A DNA stretch of 64,000 nucleotides from Marinibaculum pumilum (GTDB lineage Bacteria; Pseudomonadota; Alphaproteobacteria; Ferrovibrionales; Ferrovibrionaceae), in contig NZ_JBHRTR010000031.1 in NCBI RefSeq assembly GCF_042646425.1, positions 248,001 through 312,000 of the forward strand, in the 5' to 3' direction. Shown one piece after another: positions 60,456 to 64,000 of the stretch. The position numbers were made by a program, and so were the translations under genes. The notes under the pieces are model-generated. The model saw only the letters and a program-made list of their open reading frames with translations, was not told the origin of the DNA and made no database searches. Within the stretch, counting starts at the first letter, position 1. Every line of letters starts with the position of its first letter.

Positions 60456-60573
60456 CCCTGCTCCCCCGTCTTTCCTCGACCGGTGGATTGCAGCCGGGCA
60501 ATGGGGCGGGAATGTTGTCTGATGCAGGCTTTCTTGTGTCGGAATGTGGCGGCCGGGCGAAGGTGGCCCGCTG

Positions 60574-61170
60574 TCAGTCGGGTTCCAGCGCGGCCAGACG
60601 GTCCCTGAGGGCGGCGGCCTCGGCCTTCTGGCCGTCGCTCATCACCGCCTCGACGTCCGGCAGCAGACGTCGCGCATCGGCGGCACCGGGGATCGGCGTC
60701 TTTTCCGCCGCCAGGGCCAGCCAGGCCCAGGCCGCCACAGGGTCGGGCCCGGCCTGTTCGCCTGTCCAGTACAGCCGGCCCAGGATCGCGCGGGCGTCGG
60801 TGTCGCCGGCCAGGGCCGCGCGGGTCAGCCAGTCGACGCCGTCCACATCGCTCTGGGCCACGCCGACCCCGGCGAAATACATGTCGGCAAGCCACTTCAT
60901 GCCCTCGATGCGGCCGGCCTCCGCCGCCGCCCGGAACCAGCGGGCGGCCTCCTGCGGGTCGGCTGCCACGCCCTGGCCGTTCAGGTAGTAGCGGCCGACC
61001 TGCACCTGCGCGCGCGGATCGCCTGCTTCCGCCTTCGGCAGCGCCTCGGCGAAGGCGGCGCGGTAGTTGGCGGTGGGCTTGTCGCCCAGCTGCGCGGCGG
61101 CGGGGGCGGGAGCCAGCAGCAGTGCCGCCAGCATCGCGGCAAGGCGGATGTCAGTCCGGGTCGGCCACAT
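60574..61170 (-). CDS. exported SEL1-repeat protein
   Basis: 198 residues from ATG 61170, giving a signal peptide RTDIRLAAMLAALLLAPAPA ending at AQ. Three or four SEL1-type repeats follow: DPRAQVQVGRYYLNGQGVAA, GMKWLADMYFAGVGVA, DARAILGRLYWTGEQAG, each with the A-rich helix pair (AARWFRAAAEAG). Such solenoids bind partner proteins in the periplasm. Its start overlaps the end of the upstream oxidoreductase by 20 bases, so the two are probably co-expressed. No partner identified. Confidence 0.85.
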   Translation of the reverse strand: MWPTRTDIRLAAMLAALLLAPAPAAAQLGDKPTANYRAAFAEALPKAEAGDPRAQVQVGRYYLNGQGVAADPQEAARWFRAAAEAGRIEGMKWLADMYFAGVGVAQSDVDGVDWLTRAALAGDTDARAILGRLYWTGEQAGPDPVAAWAWLALAAEKTPIPGAADARRLLPDVEAVMSDGQKAEAAALRDRLAALEPD

Positions 61171-62182
61171 GGATGATCTGCTTGCCGAAATTCTCGCCGC
61201 GCAGCACGCGGGCCAGTGCGCCGGGCATCGTCTCGAACCCCTCCAGCACATCCTCGCGATAGACCATCCGGCCCTCGATCAGCCAGCCGGCCAGGTCGTT
61301 CACCGCCTCGTCCAGCCGGTCGGCATAGTCGGTGAACAGGAAGCCGCTCATCACCGAGCGGGTGATCAGCAGGAGCCGCAGGTTGCGGGGGCCGAGGTCC
61401 GGCTCGCCCATGCGGTTGTAGTTGGAGATCGTGCCGCAGATCACGATCCGCGCATGCAGGTTGATCAGCTGCATGCAGGCATCGTGGATCTCGCCGCCGA
61501 CATTGTCGAAATAGACGTCGATGCCGTCGGGGCAGGCGGCCTTCAGGTCGGCGCCCAGGTCGGTCGTGGTCCTGTAGTTGATGCCGGCGTCGAAGCCGAG
61601 CTGCCGGCAATAGGCCAGCTTCTCGTCGGAGCCGGCGATGGCGACCGCCCGGCAGCCCTTGATCTTCGCGATCTGGCCGACGATCTGCCCGACCGCGCCG
61701 GCGGCGGCGGAGACCACCACCGTGTCGCCCGCCTGCGGCCTGCCCTGGTCCAGCAGCGCGAAATAGGCGGTGGCGCCGGGCATCCCCAGGATGCCGTTGG
61801 CATAGCTCAGCGGCAGCTTCGCGAACGGGCCGGTGCTGCGGTCCAGCCGGCGCAGGCCGTCCCCCTTCAGGGTGGCGGCGGTCTGCCAGCCATGGCCCAT
61901 CGTCTCCACGACGTCGCCGGGCTGCAGGCCGGGAAAGCGGCTCTCGGTCACCTGCGCGACGGCGCCGCCGACCATCGTCTCTCCCACCTGCACGCCGCGG
62001 GCATAGGAGCGTGCCTGCGCGATGCGGCCGCGCATATAGGGGTCGATGCTGAGGTTCAGCACCCGGGTCGCGACCTCGCCATCTGCCGGTGCGCGCTGCG
62101 GTTCCTCCACCAGCTCGAAATCCTCCGGCCCCGGCATGCCTTCCGGATGCCGCTTCAGGCGCCACTGGCGGTTGATGGTCAT
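61151..62182 (-). CDS. NADP-dependent MDR oxidoreductase (CurA/2-alkenal reductase-like)
   Basis: 343 residues of the zinc-free medium-chain family. LSIDPYMRGRIAQARSY is the family's substrate-side motif, VVVSAAAGAVGQIVGQIAKI the Rossmann NADPH loop, and DVYFDNVGGEIHDACMQL and VICGTISNYN complete the pattern. It reduces double bonds of alpha,beta-unsaturated ketones or aldehydes (for example curcumin or alkenals). GGAGGAGACAGC precedes ATG 62182. Confidence 0.92.
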   Translation of the reverse strand: MTINRQWRLKRHPEGMPGPEDFELVEEPQRAPADGEVATRVLNLSIDPYMRGRIAQARSYARGVQVGETMVGGAVAQVTESRFPGLQPGDVVETMGHGWQTAATLKGDGLRRLDRSTGPFAKLPLSYANGILGMPGATAYFALLDQGRPQAGDTVVVSAAAGAVGQIVGQIAKIKGCRAVAIAGSDEKLAYCRQLGFDAGINYRTTTDLGADLKAACPDGIDVYFDNVGGEIHDACMQLINLHARIVICGTISNYNRMGEPDLGPRNLRLLLITRSVMSGFLFTDYADRLDEAVNDLAGWLIEGRMVYREDVLEGFETMPGALARVLRGENFGKQIIHVADPD

Positions 62183-62244
62183 GCTGTCTCCTCCAAGCTG
62201 CCCGGGGTTGTGACGGGGCCCATGGCGCGCTTTCTAGCTGCCGT

Positions 62245-62640
62245 TCAGGCGCCGCGCCAGAAGCTGTCGCTTTCCGCAGGCAGCGCATCGACCATCCACC
62301 ATTCGACGATCCGGCCGCCGCGGACCCGGCAGAGATGCGCCGCGTGGTTGTGGAGGCGGACGCCGTCGCTGCGCGCCGCCCGCACCTCCACCATTGCCAG
62401 TGCCTGGTCCGGCGCCGGTTCCACCGAGTTGGTCACCCGAAGCGCGAGCCGCGCGGCGCCATAGTCGAAGGCCGCGATCCGCTGCAGCAGCGGCTCGCGG
62501 CCGGCGATCCGGTCGGTGCCGCCCGCGGCATTGGTCACATGGGCGACGATTTCCGGGTCCATCAGCTCGGCCATCGCCGAACGGTCCACCCGGCCGAAGG
62601 CGGCCACCAGGGCGCACAGGATTGCCGCGGGGGCGGTCAA
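62245..62640 (-). CDS. SnoaL/NTF2-like protein, TTG start coupled to upstream small gene
   Basis: 131 residues if it starts at TTG 62640; this is the usual size of a SnoaL-like single-domain protein. Features: ILCALVAAFGRVDRSAMAEL at the front, HVTNAAGG, REPLLQRIAAFDYG, and VRGGRIVEWWMVDAL near the end, the family's closing strands. The upstream frame from 62748 has Arg/Pro/Ala-rich, shadow-like composition and is covered by the 47-residue gene in another frame. The TTG overlaps the stop of that gene (TTGA), a typical coupling arrangement. Function unassigned; family members are isomerases, hydrolases or binding proteins. Confidence 0.75.
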   Translation of the reverse strand: MTAPAAILCALVAAFGRVDRSAMAELMDPEIVAHVTNAAGGTDRIAGREPLLQRIAAFDYGAARLALRVTNSVEPAPDQALAMVEVRAARSDGVRLHNHAAHLCRVRGGRIVEWWMVDALPAESDSFWRGA

Positions 62641-62780
62641 CGCACCGTACCCGTCACCCGGACATTGCACACCGGCCGGCGCAGCAGGTACTGCTTGCCG
62701 TGCCGAAAGCGGATCTGGCCATCCTCGATCTTCCCCTCGATGATCCACTGCGAAGAAGCGGAATGCGGGACAATCTTCAC
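62637..62780 (-). CDS. 47-residue conserved-looking small protein, hidden gene
   Basis: Reading from GTG 62780 gives MKIVPHSASSQWIIEGKIED, then GQIRFRHGKQYLLRRP and a VCNVRVTGTVR end. The composition (Ile, Lys, Gln, Tyr, Trp; only five Ala/Gly-type shadows) is that of a real small beta-rich protein, unlike overlapping frames. The stop TGA overlaps the TTG of the SnoaL-like gene. Its 5' end overlaps the NAD synthetase-like gene head to head by 18 bases. The ribosome binding site is weak. I recognise no family. Confidence 0.6.
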   Translation of the reverse strand: MKIVPHSASSQWIIEGKIEDGQIRFRHGKQYLLRRPVCNVRVTGTVR

Positions 62781-64000
62781 ATCGTGCTGGCGCAGATCAA
62801 CCCACGTCTGGGCGCCTGCACCGCCAACTGCGCTGCGATCGCCGCGGCGCGTGCCGCTGCGGCGGCGGGTGCGGACCTGCTGGCATGCGCGGAGCTTTCG
62901 GTGACCGGCGCACCGCTGGGCGACCTGCCGCTTCATGGCAGCTTCCTGGACGCTGTGGCGAAGGCCGTCGCCGACCTGGCGGCGGAAACGTCGGACGGCG
63001 GCCCGGCGATCCTGGTCGGCGCGCCCTGGCGGGACGGCGACCGGGTCCACGACGCGGTCCTGCTGCTGGACGGCGGCAAGGTGGCGGAGATGCGCTTCGC
63101 CCAGCACCCGTCGCCGCCGTTCGACGCCGGCGCGCCGGCAGGGCCGATCGCGGTGCGCGGCGTGCCGTTGGGTGTACTGATCGGGGCCGAGCTGGACGAT
63201 GCCGATGCCGCAGAGACCCTGCGGGAGACCGGCGCGGAAATCCTGTTGGCGCCCTGCGCTTCGCCCTGGCTGGCCGGCATGCCGGACCTGCGCCTTAACC
63301 TGGCCGTGGCGCGGGTGACGGAAACCGGCCTGCCGCTCGCATGGCTCAACCTGCTGGGCGGCCAGGAGGAGGCGCTGTTCGACGGCGGCGCCTTCGTGCT
63401 GAACGGCGATTGCAGCCTGGCGGTTCAGGCGGAAGCCTTCGCACCGGGCCTGTTTGCGGCCCGCTTCCGCCGCGGCCCCGGCGGCTGGGCCTGCGCGACC
63501 GGCAGCCTGGCGCCGCCGCCGGAAGGCGAGGCGGCGCTGTATCGGGTCCTGCTGCTGGCGCTCGCCGACCGCCTCGCGAAAGGCGGCTGCTCCGCCGTCG
63601 CCCTTTGCGGCGGCGAGCAGCCGGGCGCGGCGCTGCTGGCGGCGTTGGCCGCCGATCTGTTGGGGCCCGACGGCCTGCGCGACGGCCCGGGGCCCGGAGT
63701 GTTGGGCCTCGCCACCTGCGACAAGACCGGCCTGGCGCTGGGCCATGCCGGCACGGACGGGGATTTCGCGCCGCTGCGCGACCTCTGGGCGGGCGAACTG
63801 CGCCGGCTCGGCCGCTGGCGCAACCGCCAGTCGTCTGCCGGGACGACGGAGCCCGCAGTGCCAGAGGCTGCGTTGACCGAACCAGGGAGCGATCCCGATC
63901 CTGTGCTGGCCGCGCTGCTGGACAATGGCAGAGCCGCATACGGGCAGGATGCGGAGGCCTATGAAACGGCGCTGCTCGCCGCCGAGGGATGCCGCCGGCG
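62763..64000 (+). CDS. degenerate NAD+ synthetase (NadE-like) paralogue, partial at window edge
   Basis: 412 residues to the edge, still open. It aligns in order with glutamine-dependent NAD+ synthetase: NLHIVLAQINPRLGACTANC, ETGAEILLAPCASPW, VARVTETGLPLAWLNLLGGQ, FDGGAFVLNGDCSLAVQ, then CDKTGLALGHAGTDGD and ELRRLGRWRN of the synthetase half. Of the glutaminase Glu-Lys-Cys triad only Glu 44 remains; Lys is Ala near 113 and Cys is Gly near 141. The ATP-loop SGGIDS reads CGGEQP (282-287), and about 75-80 residues between it and the CDKTG block are missing. So neither activity should work. ATG 62763 has GAAGAAGCGGA upstream. The frame is intact, arguing against recent decay. Confidence 0.82.
   Translation, partial: MRDNLHIVLAQINPRLGACTANCAAIAAARAAAAAGADLLACAELSVTGAPLGDLPLHGSFLDAVAKAVADLAAETSDGGPAILVGAPWRDGDRVHDAVLLLDGGKVAEMRFAQHPSPPFDAGAPAGPIAVRGVPLGVLIGAELDDADAAETLRETGAEILLAPCASPWLAGMPDLRLNLAVARVTETGLPLAWLNLLGGQEEALFDGGAFVLNGDCSLAVQAEAFAPGLFAARFRRGPGGWACATGSLAPPPEGEAALYRVLLLALADRLAKGGCSAVALCGGEQPGAALLAALAADLLGPDGLRDGPGPGVLGLATCDKTGLALGHAGTDGDFAPLRDLWAGELRRLGRWRNRQSSAGTTEPAVPEAALTEPGSDPDPVLAALLDNGRAAYGQDAEAYETALLAAEGCRR

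Overview
This is a 64 kb piece of a high-GC (about 70%) proteobacterial chromosome, most likely an alphaproteobacterium of the Rhodospirillales type. The clues are an HWE-family histidine kinase, a ycjX-ycjF pair, a class II (plant-type) DAHP synthase, a phosphonate monoester hydrolase very like the rhizobial enzyme, two sites that fit the alphaproteobacterial EcfG stress sigma factor pattern, and many intergenic palindromes built around 'gggcttgacccg'. No prophage, transposase or CRISPR array is visible. Two runs of N (51265-51482 and 54429-54550) are assembly gaps. The genus cannot be fixed from sequence alone.

Layout. 1-3.5 kb: end of an unknown gene, a 160-base dispersed repeat, then a minus-strand run of PIN-domain protein, small exported coiled-coil protein, RlmI-type methyltransferase and a 2OG-Fe(II) oxygenase with a peroxiredoxin-like front domain. 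3.7-10.6 kb: a 2306-residue TpsA (filamentous hemagglutinin-like) exoprotein with twelve integrin-type FG-GAP repeats. 10.8-13.2 kb: enoyl-CoA hydratase and acyl-CoA carboxyltransferase, ending in an AT-rich island. 13.5-17.7 kb: a disordered protein with an adhesin-type terminal domain, upp, a degenerate PuuE-like deacetylase, a uracil-DNA glycosylase homologue and a lipoprotein lipase. 17.8-21 kb: divergent REC-GGDEF regulator and membrane hybrid kinase. 21-24.2 kb: thioesterase, ycjF, ycjX. 24.6-27.9 kb: HWE kinase, Bcr/CflA exporter, tRNA-Val(CAC).

28-33.5 kb is an envelope block: O-antigen ligase-like protein, gph, and glmU-glmS, which together make UDP-GlcNAc precursors. 33.5-36.4 kb: LysR regulator divergent from a PaaI thioesterase and an MFS carrier. 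36.5-41.9 kb: gabD, a coupled sulfotransferase and a YfhO-type membrane protein. 42.2-45.9 kb: a type I-secreted subtilase-like protease with RTX repeats. 46.1-50.9 kb: a small membrane protein, gor, class II DAHP synthase and nicotinate phosphoribosyltransferase. 50.9-51.9 kb: nested direct repeats around the first gap.

52.7-60.2 kb is a peptide/opine-type ABC importer (binding protein, two ATPases, two permeases) followed by a phosphonate monoester hydrolase, probably one uptake-and-hydrolysis system. 60.2-62.8 kb on the minus strand: a Nif11-domain small protein, a SEL1 protein, a CurA-like oxidoreductase, a SnoaL-like protein, and a 47-residue protein hidden upstream of it. The window ends in a NAD+ synthetase homologue that has lost catalytic residues in both its glutaminase and synthetase domains; this is the most unusual gene here.
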